A stretch of 64,000 nucleotides of DNA from Sphingomonas glacialis (GCF_014653575.1 NZ_BNAQ01000001.1:930001-994000), one strand, 5' to 3'. Counted from the stretch's first letter, positions 55,701 through 64,000 are shown. Made by a program: numbers and translations. The notes: generated from the sequence alone by a model not told the origin.

Positions 55701-55853
55701 GGGGGATCGTCGTTGTATTCACCGCTGGCGTGGGTGATCATCGGCGGGCTGATCAGCTCGACCTTCCTCAGCCGGATCGTCACGCCGGTGATGTATCTGC
55801 TCGCCATCCGAGGCGAAGAAGCCAAACGCTTGGCAGCAGCGCCAATCGCATAG
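52791..55853 (+). CDS. RND-family efflux pump
   Basis: 1020 residues, the usual RND size, with 12 membrane segments and two periplasmic porter domains. The N-terminus (MNLTAFAVRRWQVTLVAFVLLALLG) and the proton-relay motif LVDDSIVVTENIERHL in helix 4 (two Asp) are intact, and the second-half LLVDFTTQLRARGMPLREAIEKAG is normal. It belongs to the AcrB-like group that exports hydrophobic compounds. ATGA overlap with the adaptor gene makes an operon. The C-terminus is short and ends near a degenerate TonB-receptor remnant. Confidence 0.93.
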   Translation: MNLTAFAVRRWQVTLVAFVLLALLGVSAFLAIPRSVDPHFPIPTVVVTVILPGADAADMEETIAKPLEDVLQGLDKIDEIRSTSTDGTAVISVNFEHGTDAEQSLDRVVREVQSVRDRLPQGIQRIAFRRPRTTEAGVLQLALVSDTASWRRMAKFAEDMRDRLNVVRGVRSTSIDGAASPEVRVAIDAGRLAEARIPASAVATAIQQGGVDLPAGTLNAAGRRYNLDAGGAYRDVEAIRAVPVRAGDGRLVRVGDIATVDWSEAEQTHIARFNGHRALFVTVRQKDEADAGTLRNDLVAAIGRVRTQLPPDLKLEIGFDQSNDIQRKLAQLARDFAIALALVLVTILPLGFRPSLIVAISIPLSLAMGVLLLALLGYSLNQISISGFIISLGLLVDDSIVVTENIERHLRDGDTPTDAAINGTNEITAAVMGATGVLLFAFLPLTFLPEGAGDFVRGLPMAVLVTVASSLLVSLTIIPFVASKLLRPHAGAGNALLRWIMAGIHRIYAPILHRALDRPRTWFWAAMAVCVGAFALVPVLGFSLFPAAETPYFIVRVETPEGSTITATDRAVAQVAAILRRERVVANVMENAGRGNPQIFYNIFPREERARYGDIFVTMQDWDVRESPKLLKRLRTTLAAYPDARVTLVNFENGPPVEAPVAVRISGPDLAVLKTLSDRVGAALTQIRGLRDIDNPFAFDRVDMDLGLDAAKASLLGVAPGEARRAVRLAISGEQASRLRDNEGDTWPVTVRLPMATNQPVSALSSIYVPTLAGGSIPLLEIASPKLKSVPPLITRYKLQRTVTITAYNQPGVLTSNLNTAVTQRLAKIDLPAGYSFGIGGEAEAARRNFSGLGPIILLATFGIFGVLVLEFGRFRETMVVAGVIPLGTVGGLVAMLLTGNSLSFLAIIGFVALIGIEIKNSILLVDFTTQLRARGMPLREAIEKAGEIRFLPVLLTSVTAIGGLLPLALGGSSLYSPLAWVIIGGLISSTFLSRIVTPVMYLLAIRGEEAKRLAAAPIA

Positions 55854-55899
55854 AGCGCTGAGTCATCCTGATGCAGAAGGTGACGGCACGCATCAGATC

Positions 55900-56274
55900 G
55901 CAATCATCCACGGCGTCGTCGATGCCGATGTCGAGCGAAGTTTTGGTCGGTACAGCGCCGGTAAGGGCGGTCAGGCTCGGCGCGAGGCGCGTGAGGTCGG
56001 TCACGGTAGCGACGTTGCGGTTGATCGGCGTGCCGTCCGAGATCGCGGTGACGGCGACCGGCACGTCCTGAATAGCCTGTTCGCGCTTCTGCGCGGTAAC
56101 GACGATGTCGGTCAGAGTGCCTTTGGCGACGGGCGCTGTCGTCGCCACTTGGGGAGCGACCGCGCTGTCGCGAGTGGGGCACGGGCGCCGTTGCCGCGCG
56201 GCTCGCTGGCGCCGAAACGGAGTGGCGAGTGCCACTGCCGCTACGCCACCGAGCCAAACGCTACCCTTGCGCAT
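55900..56274 (-). pseudogene. Truncated TonB-dependent receptor remnant
   Basis: An N-terminal fragment only. The signal start MRKGSVWLGGVAAVALATPF is followed by an odd Arg-rich stretch that looks frameshifted, then a clear plug-domain segment GTLTDIVVTAQKREQAIQDV and TDLTRLAPSLTALTG. After about residue 117 the similarity ends and the rest of the receptor barrel is missing. It faces away from the glycosidase gene, as receptors often do in sugar loci. Confidence 0.75.
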
Positions 56275-56332
56275 AAATCCTCACCCTCAAAAGACACCGC
56301 ATAGCCGCAGTCTGGTCTAGCCAATTAGCTAC

Positions 56333-56378
56333 ACCTGACGGTTAGTTAAAACGTGATGTGGTTAGATCACCGTCAGGT
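56333..56378. promoter_or_regulatory. 10-bp inverted repeat upstream of the GH2 gene
   Basis: ACCTGACGGT (56333-56342) and ACCGTCAGGT (56369-56378) are exact inverted arms with 26 bases between, containing two GGTTAG copies. It lies 150 bases before the glycosidase gene in a 253-base gap. Such symmetry suits a repressor site for the sugar operon; no regulator gene is adjacent. Confidence 0.5.
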
Positions 56379-56527
56379 TCTGCCACAAATTACCCGGATT
56401 ATCCTCATTTTGCGGGCTTCCGCGCATTTCCTTTTCGGCGAGGTAGAAAGTTGCGACTGGCACAGCACACCATCTGGTAAGACCGCATCGGCAATGATAT
56501 CGATGGTCGGATAGGAGAGCGAAAACC

Positions 56528-59221
56528 ATGAACGACCGTCTTATGCGCGGGATCGCCGCCGCAACGCTTGTCTCTGCGACCGCACTGATGATGGCGTCCG
56601 CCCCGGCCATCGCGGCGGAAGCGGCAGCGAGCGATGCCCGGGTTGCCAGCACGCTGGCGACCGGCTGGCGGTTCCACCAGGGCGATGCGCCCGAGGCGGT
56701 GACCACCCCCGGGTTCGACGATGCTGACTGGCAGTCGGTTGCAGTGCCGCACACGTGGAACCGCGTCGGCTTCTATCGCCCCGATCCGCAAAGCCACATC
56801 AACCGCGCCGATACGATCAACAAGACACAGGGGCTCGGCTGGTATCGCCAGCGCTTCGCCGTCCCCGCGGCAATGCGCGGCAAGCGCATCTGGCTCGAAT
56901 TCGACGCCGCCAGCCGTACCGCGAGCGTATGGCTCAACGGCACCAAACTCGGCGACCATGCCGGCGGCTTCTCGCGCTTCCGGCTCGACGCCACCGATGC
57001 ACTGCGCGCCTCGGGCGACAACGTGCTCGTGGTGCGGACCGACAATAGCGCGCCCGGCGGCAAGGACGCGACGACCGCCGACATCCTGCCGCTGACCGGC
57101 GACTTCTTCGTCCATGGTGGCCTTTATCGCCCGGTGCGGCTGATTGCGGTCGATCCGATCCATATCGACTTGGCCGATTTCGGCGGCTCGGGCGTGTCCG
57201 CGGCCACCACCGCCGCCACGGCGGCCACCGCGCAGGTCGATGTGCGGACGCGCATCGCCAATGCGAGCCGCCGTTCGGGCGCGGTCCGCATCACCGCCAG
57301 CCTGATCGACACGAACGGCCGCGTGGCGGCGTCGCTGCAGACCGCGCAAACGCTCGCCGCGTCGACGACGCAGGAAGCGGCACTGAAGCTCACCGTCGCC
57401 AATCCGCATCTGTGGCAGGGCGTCGAGGATCCCTATCTCTACACCCTCGCCGTCGATGTGACGGACGCGCGCGGCCGTCTGCTCGATCGCGTCCGCCAGC
57501 CGTTCGGGATCCGCACGATCCGGATCGACCCCGAGGCGGGGCTGTTCCTCAACGGCAAGCACGTCCAGCTTCGCGGCGTCGGCTACCATCAGGATCACGA
57601 GGGCAAAGGCTGGGCGATCGACGCCGCCGACGTCGCCGCCGACGTGGCGATCCTGCGCGAGATGGGGGTCAACGCGATCCGCCTGACGCATTACCAGCAT
57701 GGCCAGACGATCCACGATCTCGCCGATCGCTACGGCCTGTTGTTGTGGGACGAGATTCCGCTGGTGTCCGCCTGGACTCGGCGCGGCGAGCTCGAGCCGC
57801 GCGCCGCGCTGGTCGACAATGCGCAGCAACAGATGCGCGAGCTGATCCGCCAGAACGGCAACCATCCCTCGGTGGTCACCTGGGGCATCGCCAATGAAGT
57901 CGATTTCGGCAATTCCTTCCCGGCCTTCCTGACCGGCTTCCCCGACGGCAAGACGCCCGATCCGATGCCGTTGCTCAAGACGCTGCAGGATCTCACGCAT
58001 CGCGAGGATCCGAGCCGCCCCACCGCGCTCGCCACGTGCTGTGAGGGGCGGCTGTTCGATCAGGGGGTCGCGATCCCGACCACCGCCACCGCCGCCGATC
58101 TCGGCGGCGCCAATCGCTATTTCGGCTGGTATTTCGGCGTGCCCGGCGATCTCGGCCCGCATCTCGACATGCTCCACGCCAAGCGGCCGCAGCAGCCGCT
58201 GTCGGTCACCGAATATGGCGCAGGTGGCGCGACCAGCATCCACAGCGACGATGTCTTGGGCGGCCCGATCGATTCACGCGGCGTCACGCAGCCCGAGGAA
58301 TATGAGAGCTATGTCCACGAGGAGGCATGGCGCGCGCTCAAGGCGCGTCCGTATCTGTGGGGCACCTTCCTGTGGAACGCGTTCGATTTCGCGACGACGA
58401 TCCGTGCCGAGGGCGACGCGCAGGACATCAACACCAAGGGGCTCGTCACCTACGACCGCGCGATCCGCAAGGACGCCTATTATTTCTACAAGGCGAATTG
58501 GAGCGCGACGCCGACGGTCCACATCACCGGCCGACGCTATTCCGATCGCGCCTATCGGGTGACCGACGTGCGCGTCTACAGCAATGCCGCGACGACCGAT
58601 CTGTTGCTCAACGGGCGCTCGCTCGGGCAACGCAGCGATTGCCCCGACCGGATCTGCGTGTGGCAAAACGTCGCGCTCACGGCCGGCAACAACGCGCTCG
58701 TCGCACGGGGCGGCACCGTAGAGGATAGCCTCACCTGGACGCTGTCGCCCGACGCCGCCGCCAACGTGCGGATCGACGCCGGCGCGATCGTCGCGGCGAA
58801 GGCGACGCAGCGGTTCGGATCGGATGCCTTCTTCACCGGCGGCAAGGCCGGCACGCTGACCAAGCCGGCCGATTACGGCAAGCCCGCCGTCGCAGCCGTG
58901 ATCGCCGGAGCGCAGGACGCCGCCGTCGCTGCGACCTATCGCGAGGGCCGCTTCAGCTATGCGGTCCCGCTCCCCGACGGGCAGTATCGCGTCGCGCTGA
59001 CCTTCGTCGAACCGTCGCTGGCACCCGGCGCTCGCGTGTTCGACGTCACCGCCAACGGGCGCACGATCGTCCAGGGGCTCGACATAGCGCGCACCGCCGG
59101 CGGATCGGCCAAGGCGCTGACCCGCACCGCGACCGTCACCGTCCGCGGCGGCAAGCTCGACCTGGCGTTCGTGCCGCGCACTGGCGACGCGATCGTCTCG
59201 GCAATCGAGATCCTGCGATGA
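56528..59221 (+). CDS. Glycoside hydrolase family 2 enzyme with C-terminal malectin-like domain
   Basis: 897 residues with a signal peptide (ends AIAA, about 30). GH2 order is visible: jelly-roll domain (residues 40-215; LATGWRFHQGD, TWNRVGFYRP), Ig-like domain, TIM barrel with acid/base Glu457 (VTWGIANEVDF) and nucleophile Glu562 (SVTEYGAGG). A C-terminal malectin-like module (about 780-897) follows. GH2 members include beta-galactosidases and beta-glucuronidases; the neighbouring uronate genes favour a glucuronide substrate, as inference. Confidence 0.92.
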   Translation: MNDRLMRGIAAATLVSATALMMASAPAIAAEAAASDARVASTLATGWRFHQGDAPEAVTTPGFDDADWQSVAVPHTWNRVGFYRPDPQSHINRADTINKTQGLGWYRQRFAVPAAMRGKRIWLEFDAASRTASVWLNGTKLGDHAGGFSRFRLDATDALRASGDNVLVVRTDNSAPGGKDATTADILPLTGDFFVHGGLYRPVRLIAVDPIHIDLADFGGSGVSAATTAATAATAQVDVRTRIANASRRSGAVRITASLIDTNGRVAASLQTAQTLAASTTQEAALKLTVANPHLWQGVEDPYLYTLAVDVTDARGRLLDRVRQPFGIRTIRIDPEAGLFLNGKHVQLRGVGYHQDHEGKGWAIDAADVAADVAILREMGVNAIRLTHYQHGQTIHDLADRYGLLLWDEIPLVSAWTRRGELEPRAALVDNAQQQMRELIRQNGNHPSVVTWGIANEVDFGNSFPAFLTGFPDGKTPDPMPLLKTLQDLTHREDPSRPTALATCCEGRLFDQGVAIPTTATAADLGGANRYFGWYFGVPGDLGPHLDMLHAKRPQQPLSVTEYGAGGATSIHSDDVLGGPIDSRGVTQPEEYESYVHEEAWRALKARPYLWGTFLWNAFDFATTIRAEGDAQDINTKGLVTYDRAIRKDAYYFYKANWSATPTVHITGRRYSDRAYRVTDVRVYSNAATTDLLLNGRSLGQRSDCPDRICVWQNVALTAGNNALVARGGTVEDSLTWTLSPDAAANVRIDAGAIVAAKATQRFGSDAFFTGGKAGTLTKPADYGKPAVAAVIAGAQDAAVAATYREGRFSYAVPLPDGQYRVALTFVEPSLAPGARVFDVTANGRTIVQGLDIARTAGGSAKALTRTATVTVRGGKLDLAFVPRTGDAIVSAIEILR

Positions 59222-59252
59222 TCGCGCCGACCCGCCAGCGGAGGATTGCGGC

Positions 59253-60542
59253 ATGGCATTGAGGATCGCCGGTCGCGGTTGGCGCGACGTACCGCTCCGC
59301 TGGAAGCTGATCGGGCTCGTCACGCTGGGGACGATCCTCAACTATCTCGCGCGCTCGACGCTGTCGGTCGCGGCACCGCGTCTGAAGACCGAATTCGGCA
59401 TGACGACCGAGGATTACAGCTGGGTCGTGCTCGCTTTCCAGGCGAGCTACACGATCATGCAGACCGTCGCGGGCGGCGTGCTCGATGCGCTCGGCACGCG
59501 GCTCGGCTTCTTCCTCTTCGCGCTCGGCTGGGCGCTCGCCAACATGGCGCACGCGCTGGCGACCGGCTGGCCGAGCCTCGCCGTGTTCCGCGCGCTGCTC
59601 GGCGCGAGCGAGGCGGCGGCCATCCCGGCGGGCGCCAAGACCGTGTCGGAGTGGTTCCCCCCGCGCGAACGTCCGCTTGCGACCAGCGTGTTCCAGATGG
59701 GCACCAGCGTCGGCAACATGATCGCGCCGCCGCTGGTCGCCTTCTGCATCCTCGCCTGGAACTGGCAGGCCGCCTTCATCGTCACCGGTGGGCTCAGCCT
59801 GATATGGGCGTTGCTATGGTATTGGAGCTATCGCAGCCCGGCCGACCATCCGCGCGTGAGCCCGGCCGAACGCGCGGCGATCACCGCGGCGCGCGACGAG
59901 GATGTCAGCGCCAAGCCCGCGACGCGCAAGGACCTGCTGCGAAGCCGCGCCTTCTGGGGTATCGCCGTGCCGCGCTTCCTCGCGGAACCGGCGTGGCAGA
60001 CCTTCAACTTCTTTATCCCGCTCTATCTCGTGTCGGTATGGCACCTCGATCTCAAGAGCATTGCACTGTGGGCGTGGATGCCCTTCCTCGCCGCCGACTT
60101 CGGCAGCCTTGCCGCGGGCGTGCTGCCGACCTGGTTGATGAAGCGCGGCGTGCCGCTGGTCGCGTCGCGCAAGGTGACGATGACGGTCGGCGCGCTGTGC
60201 ATGATCGGGCCGGCGTGCATCGGCCTTGCGGGATCCCCCGGCGTCGCGATCATCCTATTCTGCGTCGGTGGCTTTGCGCATCAAATGCTGAGCGGCGCGC
60301 TGATCACGCTGTGCGCCGACATGTTCGACAGCCGGACGGTCGGCACCGCGAGCGGGATGGCCGGTACCTCCGCGTGGATCGGCGGCATGCTGTTCACGCT
60401 GCTCATTGGGCAAAGCGCGGACGCATTCGGCTATGACCCGCTCTTTGCCGCCTTGGCGGCGCTCGATCTTCTCGCAGCCGCAGTGCTGTGGAGCCTGTTG
60501 CGCGCCAAGCCGCGCGCACCCGTTGAAATGCAGAAAGGCTAA
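59253..60542 (+). CDS. MFS transporter of the ACS (hexuronate/glucarate) family
   Basis: 429 residues, 12 helices. Family features: LIGLVTLGTILNYLARSTLSVAAP near the N-terminus, AFQASYTIMQTVAGGVLDALGTRLG and AKTVSEWFPPRERPLATSVFQMG. ACS members such as ExuT import hexuronates with protons, matching the downstream mannonate dehydratase. The start at 59253 has a GGAGGA site. It lies 31 bases after the glycosidase gene, in one operon. Confidence 0.9.
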   Translation: MALRIAGRGWRDVPLRWKLIGLVTLGTILNYLARSTLSVAAPRLKTEFGMTTEDYSWVVLAFQASYTIMQTVAGGVLDALGTRLGFFLFALGWALANMAHALATGWPSLAVFRALLGASEAAAIPAGAKTVSEWFPPRERPLATSVFQMGTSVGNMIAPPLVAFCILAWNWQAAFIVTGGLSLIWALLWYWSYRSPADHPRVSPAERAAITAARDEDVSAKPATRKDLLRSRAFWGIAVPRFLAEPAWQTFNFFIPLYLVSVWHLDLKSIALWAWMPFLAADFGSLAAGVLPTWLMKRGVPLVASRKVTMTVGALCMIGPACIGLAGSPGVAIILFCVGGFAHQMLSGALITLCADMFDSRTVGTASGMAGTSAWIGGMLFTLLIGQSADAFGYDPLFAALAALDLLAAAVLWSLLRAKPRAPVEMQKG

Positions 60543-60545
60543 TTC

Positions 60546-61712
60546 GTGTTAATGACACAGACCATGCGCTGGTTCGGTCCGAACGATCCGGTGCAGTTGC
60601 GCGCCATTCGGCAAGCGGGCGCGACCGAAGTGGTGACCGCGCTCCACGAAGTGCCCAATGGCGCGGTGTGGGAGCGCGACGCGATCGCCGCGCGCAAGGC
60701 TATGGTGCGCGCCGCCGGGCTCGACTGGCGCGTGGTCGAGAGCCTGCCGGTCGACGAAGGGATCAAGACGCGCTCACCCGAGTGGGATCGCCTGATCGCG
60801 CAATATTGTCAGAGCCTGACCAACCTCGCGGCCTGCGGCATCGACGTCGTGACCTATAATTTCATGCCGCTGCTCGATTGGACGCGCACCGACCTCGGCT
60901 GGGAATTGCCCGACGGCGCGCGCGCGCTGCGTTTCGAGCTGGTCGCGCTCGCCGCCTACGATCTGTTCATCCTGCAGCGGCCGGGGGCGGCCGAGAGCTA
61001 CGACGCGGCGACCTGCGCTGCGGCCGAGCAGCGCTATGCGACGATGGATGAGGCCGCGCGCCGCGAGCTCGAACGGACGATCATTGCCGGGCTGCCGGGC
61101 AGCGAGGAAGGCTTCACCTCGCCTGCCTTCCTGCGCGCGATCGAAACCTATGCCGACATCGACGCCGCCACGCTGCGCGACCATCATGTCGCGTTCCTGG
61201 CGGCGGTGTGTCCGACCGCGGATGCGCTGGGCATCCGCCTGGTCGTCCATCCCGATGACCCACCCTTCCCGATCTTCGGCCTGCCGCGCGTCGTCAGCAC
61301 CGAAGCCGACATCGCCAACCTCTTCGCGCGCGTACCGAACCGGTCTAACGGGCTGTGCCTGTGCACGGGGTCGCTCGGGGTTCGCGCCGACAACGATTTG
61401 CCCGGAATGGTCGATCGGCTCGGCGATCGCATCGGTTTCCTGCATCTCCGCTCGGTCCAGCGCGAGCCCGACGGCGCGTTCCACGAGGCCGAGCATCTCG
61501 GCGGCGACGCCGCGATGGCAGCGATCGTCGCGGCAGTGCATCGCTTGTCGGTGCGCGAACACCGCAGCATCCCGATGCGGCCAGACCACGGTCATCAGAT
61601 GCTCGATGATCTCGCGCGGATCACCAACCCGGGTTACTCGTTGCTTGGCCGCATGCGGGGCCTCGCCGAACTGCGCGGGCTCGAACGGGGTCTCGCTTAC
61701 GCGGCGGGGTAG
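60546..61712 (+). CDS. uxuA: Mannonate dehydratase
   Basis: 388 residues. Dehydrates D-mannonate to 2-keto-3-deoxygluconate in glucuronate breakdown. Motifs include MRWFGPNDPVQLRAIRQAGAT at the start, TYNFMPLLDWTRTDL, RLVVHPDDPPFPIFGLPRVV, GLCLCTGSLGVRADND, GFLHLRSVQREPDGAFHEAEHL and PMRPDHGHQMLDD (metal site). The GTG start (60546) is supported by AAAGG seven bases upstream; ATG 60552 is the alternative. Four bases after the transporter gene, so co-transcribed. Confidence 0.95.
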   Translation: MLMTQTMRWFGPNDPVQLRAIRQAGATEVVTALHEVPNGAVWERDAIAARKAMVRAAGLDWRVVESLPVDEGIKTRSPEWDRLIAQYCQSLTNLAACGIDVVTYNFMPLLDWTRTDLGWELPDGARALRFELVALAAYDLFILQRPGAAESYDAATCAAAEQRYATMDEAARRELERTIIAGLPGSEEGFTSPAFLRAIETYADIDAATLRDHHVAFLAAVCPTADALGIRLVVHPDDPPFPIFGLPRVVSTEADIANLFARVPNRSNGLCLCTGSLGVRADNDLPGMVDRLGDRIGFLHLRSVQREPDGAFHEAEHLGGDAAMAAIVAAVHRLSVREHRSIPMRPDHGHQMLDDLARITNPGYSLLGRMRGLAELRGLERGLAYAAG

Positions 61713-61730
61713 CGGGCATGCCCGAAAGCG

Positions 61731-62807
61731 TCATCGCCTGTTTGCAGCGTTTCCAGGTCGGGAGCGGCGCGCGGCCGCGGCACCGCTGTTGGCCGCATCC
61801 TCGTGCGCGAGCTTGCGCCACCGGGCAACGCGGGCGGGATCGAGCTCTCCCGCCGCCATCGCGGCGTTGATAGCGCATCCGGGCTCCGCGATATGCGTGC
61901 AGTTCGAGAACCGGCATTCGAGCGCCACGTTCGTGACATCGTCAAAGACCTCGGTCACTCCAGTGCTCACTTCGGACATCTGGAGCTCGCGCATGCCGGG
62001 CGTGTCCACCAGCCAGCCACCTTCGTTCGCGCCATTGGCGAGGCGATACATCTCGCGGACCGTCGTCGTGTGGCGGCCCTTGCCGTCATCCTCACGGACC
62101 GCCTGGGTTGCGATGCTGCTCGATCCCGTCAACGTCTTTACGAGCGTGGACTTGCCGACACCCGATGATCCCACCAGCGCGACGGTCTGTCCGACGCCGC
62201 AATAGTCTGCCAGGCGAGCCACGCTCGCCGGATCTCGCCCGTCGACGAGTTCCACCTGCAATCCCGACTGGAGCGCACGCGCTGCATCGACCAACAGCTC
62301 GGGCGCAGGCGATAGATCGGCCTTCGTCAGGACCACGACGGGACGAACACCCACCTCGCGCGCGAGCACCAGATAGCGTTCCAACCGCGCGATGTTGAAG
62401 TCCTGCTTGCACGCCGTGACGATGAAAAGCGTGTCGACATTCGCGGCGATGAGCTGCACCCGGCGCTCATCCCCGGGGGCAGGCCGCTTGAAAAGGCTCG
62501 TCCGCGCCAGGATGCGCGCGATGGTTCGGCTGTTCCGGTCGACCAGCAGCCAGTCGCCCACGGTCGGCCTGTCCTCCGCGCCCCCTGCCACGGGCAGACT
62601 GGAGGGGATCGAGTCTTCGAGCCCCTCACCCGCAACGCTCACCCTTCCGCGGTGAACCGAAATCACCCGGGCAGGCTGAAAACTGCGGCTCTCCTCGAGA
62701 GAGACCTGCTCGCTGAAGAACGCTTTCCAGCCGAGCTGCGCAAGACTGAGGTCGGACGTTTTCATCGCAGCTTCAGCCGTCCTGAGGACGTCCTCATTCA
62801 TCGGCAT
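61731..62807 (-). CDS. rsgA: Ribosome small subunit-dependent GTPase A
   Basis: 358 residues. OB-fold region, then the circularly permuted GTPase with VLTKADLSPAPE (G4), GSSGVGKSTLVKTL (P-loop), DTPGMRELQ (G3) and the zinc site CRFSNCTHIAEPGCAI. It matures the 30S subunit. The first ATG (62807) overlaps the stop of the small upstream gene; internal ATGs at 62801 and 62762 are alternatives. It converges with uxuA 18 bases apart. Confidence 0.95.
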   Translation of the reverse strand: MPMNEDVLRTAEAAMKTSDLSLAQLGWKAFFSEQVSLEESRSFQPARVISVHRGRVSVAGEGLEDSIPSSLPVAGGAEDRPTVGDWLLVDRNSRTIARILARTSLFKRPAPGDERRVQLIAANVDTLFIVTACKQDFNIARLERYLVLAREVGVRPVVVLTKADLSPAPELLVDAARALQSGLQVELVDGRDPASVARLADYCGVGQTVALVGSSGVGKSTLVKTLTGSSSIATQAVREDDGKGRHTTTVREMYRLANGANEGGWLVDTPGMRELQMSEVSTGVTEVFDDVTNVALECRFSNCTHIAEPGCAINAAMAAGELDPARVARWRKLAHEDAANSGAAAARRSRPGNAANRR

Positions 62808-62937
62808 CCGGCGTTGCCTGATCGACGGCCCGCTTGTCCGCCTTGGCTTGCGCCTTCTTCGCCGTCTCGGCCGCTTTGGTCTTTTCCCGCTCGCGGCGCT
62901 CGAAGTCGTAATTTGTCTTGCGTGGTATGTCGGTCAC
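62794..62937 (-). CDS. Small charged protein coupled to rsgA
   Basis: 47 residues from a GTG: TDIPRKTNYDFERREREKTK then an Ala/Lys-rich helix ending DADE. Similar short charged proteins with the PRKTNYxFER start are conserved in alphaproteobacteria, and the 14-base overlap with rsgA fits co-translation. No function known. Confidence 0.6.
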   Translation of the reverse strand: MTDIPRKTNYDFERREREKTKAAETAKKAQAKADKRAVDQATPDADE

Positions 62938-63231
62938 TCCGAAGCTCGATCGTCCGGCGTGAGCACAGCACTCGCCCCGGGACTCTTGCCTTCCGGCTAC
63001 ACTGATCCGGCGTTCGCGACTAGGGTCAGGACGTGCTGCCGTCACAGCGCAGGATGCCGGGGACGCCCCGTAGGTCGACCGAGGTTCCCTCGGGGTGGCA
63101 CGCCGCGCTCCAACGTCGCGATCACGCGCGTGGCGCACGAAGACCTCGGTTCGGGCGTCGGCGGGGGCGACGTGGATGTCGAGCACCGGTACACCTTGCC
63201 GCGGCGCCGCGTTTTGGGCAGCTTCACCGCT

Positions 63232-64000
63232 ATGCTCAAGCCCTTCCGCGCGGTGATCCCGCTTTGCCTGTTCCTGACCGGAGCGTCCCGACCTCTGCCG
63301 GTCGATCCCGACACGCGCGCCTGGTGGGCGACGACCGCGGCGCTTTCGGGCGATGCGATGGCGGGGCGCGACACTGGCTCGGCCGCTTACGAGCGCGCCG
63401 CGACGATGGTGGCGGCGCGGTTCGCGGCCGCGGGGCTCGCGCCCGCCGGCGAGAATGGCAGCTATTTCCAGCGCGTGCCGATGCAGGCGTTGTCGATCGA
63501 ACAGGCGACGGTGCGCATTGATTCCCGGCCGCTGCGGTTCCTGCACGACATCATGGCGAACCCTTATCCGAGCATGCCGACGCGGTTCGACGCTGCGATC
63601 GCGTATCGCGGCTATTGCGCGGCGGGTACGCTCGGCGATGTGCGCGGCAAGGTGGTGATCTGTCACGGGACCCACCGGGCCGGCCTGCCTACGGATGCCG
63701 ATCGCGCCGCCGCGGTGAAGACGGCGGGTGCCATGGCGCTCGTCACCATCGCCGATCCCGGCTTCGCGGTGGAGCCGCCGCGCTGGCCGTTCGCCTATGC
63801 GCGCACGGTGTGGCTCCGCGGCAGCGCGCCCGAGGCGCCGGGGATCGCCCGTTTCATCCTCAATGCCGATGCGCTCGGCCGTATGATCGCAGGGGCCGGC
63901 CACGATGCCGCGCAGCTGATCGCGGCGGGGAGCGCGGGCGCCCGCCTGCCCGCCTTCGACACCCCCGGCCGCTTCCGCGCCGATTTCCGACTGGCGGAGC
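63232..64000 (+). CDS. M28-family-like peptidase, N-terminal part
   Basis: 256 codons are present; the 3' end leaves the window. Signal-like start MLKPFRAVIPLCLFLTGASR, then LSGDAMAGRDTGSAAYERAA, MVAARFAAAGLAPAG and the PA-domain-like insert (DVRGKVVICHGTHRAGL) typical of secreted M28 aminopeptidases. The zinc site lies beyond the edge, so catalytic activity is not proven. The 294 bases upstream contain only a small hairpin (CCGAGG/CCTCGG at 63079-63093). Confidence 0.8.
   Translation, partial: MLKPFRAVIPLCLFLTGASRPLPVDPDTRAWWATTAALSGDAMAGRDTGSAAYERAATMVAARFAAAGLAPAGENGSYFQRVPMQALSIEQATVRIDSRPLRFLHDIMANPYPSMPTRFDAAIAYRGYCAAGTLGDVRGKVVICHGTHRAGLPTDADRAAAVKTAGAMALVTIADPGFAVEPPRWPFAYARTVWLRGSAPEAPGIARFILNADALGRMIAGAGHDAAQLIAAGSAGARLPAFDTPGRFRADFRLAE

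Noticed and set aside
62938..63231. Possible gene before the M28-like peptidase
   Set aside because: Frames here are short shadows; only a small hairpin is visible.

Overview
The window is GC-rich chromosomal DNA from an alphaproteobacterium, most likely a Sphingomonas-type member of the Sphingomonadaceae. The evidence is gene content and order: zapA - 6S RNA - 5-formyl-THF cyclo-ligase - DUF2842, a gap/pgk/class I aldolase neighbourhood, an RcnB-family protein, double-TetR regulators and many acyl-CoA dehydrogenase-type genes. Dispersed inverted repeats that read cgtcgccccggc...gccggggcgacg recur at about ten intergenic sites. No rRNA, phage or CRISPR array was seen.

Layout. 1-2.8 kb: envelope enzymes (truncated L,D-transpeptidase, YcbK-like endopeptidase), a ParE/antitoxin pair, thiE and a membrane protein. 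2.8-8.4 kb: lower glycolysis (class I fructose-bisphosphate aldolase, pgk, gap) with a MOSC protein translationally coupled to pgk, plus an MFS exporter and a TlpA thioredoxin. 8.6-10.3 kb: zapA, 6S RNA, formyl-THF cyclo-ligase, DUF2842, tRNA-Asp. 10.4-15.5 kb: AI-2E/PerM-like permease, glycerol kinase, CPBP protease, membrane glycosyltransferase. 15.6-35 kb: a large acyl-CoA catabolic island with acyl-CoA ligase, FadJ-like bifunctional enzyme, four acyl-CoA dehydrogenases, TesB, two SDRs, an ACAD10/11-type kinase plus dehydrogenase pair, a zinc alcohol dehydrogenase, glutaryl-CoA-type dehydrogenase, alpha-methylacyl-CoA racemase, an amidase, a serine hydrolase and a tandem-TetR regulator. It looks built for branched and hydroxylated acyl substrates. 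35-42.8 kb: FucP-type sugar transporter, class II aldolase, extradiol dioxygenase, an orphan [2Fe-2S] subunit, repeat-rich RcnB protein, prolyl-hydroxylase-type dioxygenase, recJ.

42.9-56.3 kb looks acquired. Just after tRNA-Glu lie a decayed IS630-family transposase and about 190 bp of very AT-rich DNA with inverted repeats. Then comes a tightly overlapped biosynthetic operon: fatty acyl-AMP ligase fused to an acyl carrier domain, luciferase-like monooxygenase, type III polyketide synthase with an intact Cys-His-Asn triad, a fusion of an isoprenylcysteine-methyltransferase-like membrane domain to a flavin monooxygenase, a two-cluster ferredoxin, a small haem-copper-oxidase-like membrane protein and a secreted DUF2141 protein. 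An RND efflux pair in the same direction follows. The logic resembles phenolic-lipid (alkylresorcinol/alkylpyrone) pathways such as srsABC and ars, but with a different way of loading the starter and a fused tailoring enzyme. This is the strongest candidate for an undescribed system here.

56.3-64 kb: a remnant of a TonB receptor gene, then a sugar locus (secreted GH2 glycosidase, ACS-family MFS transporter, mannonate dehydratase) that fits hexuronide use, then rsgA with a small coupled gene and the start of an M28-type peptidase cut by the window edge.
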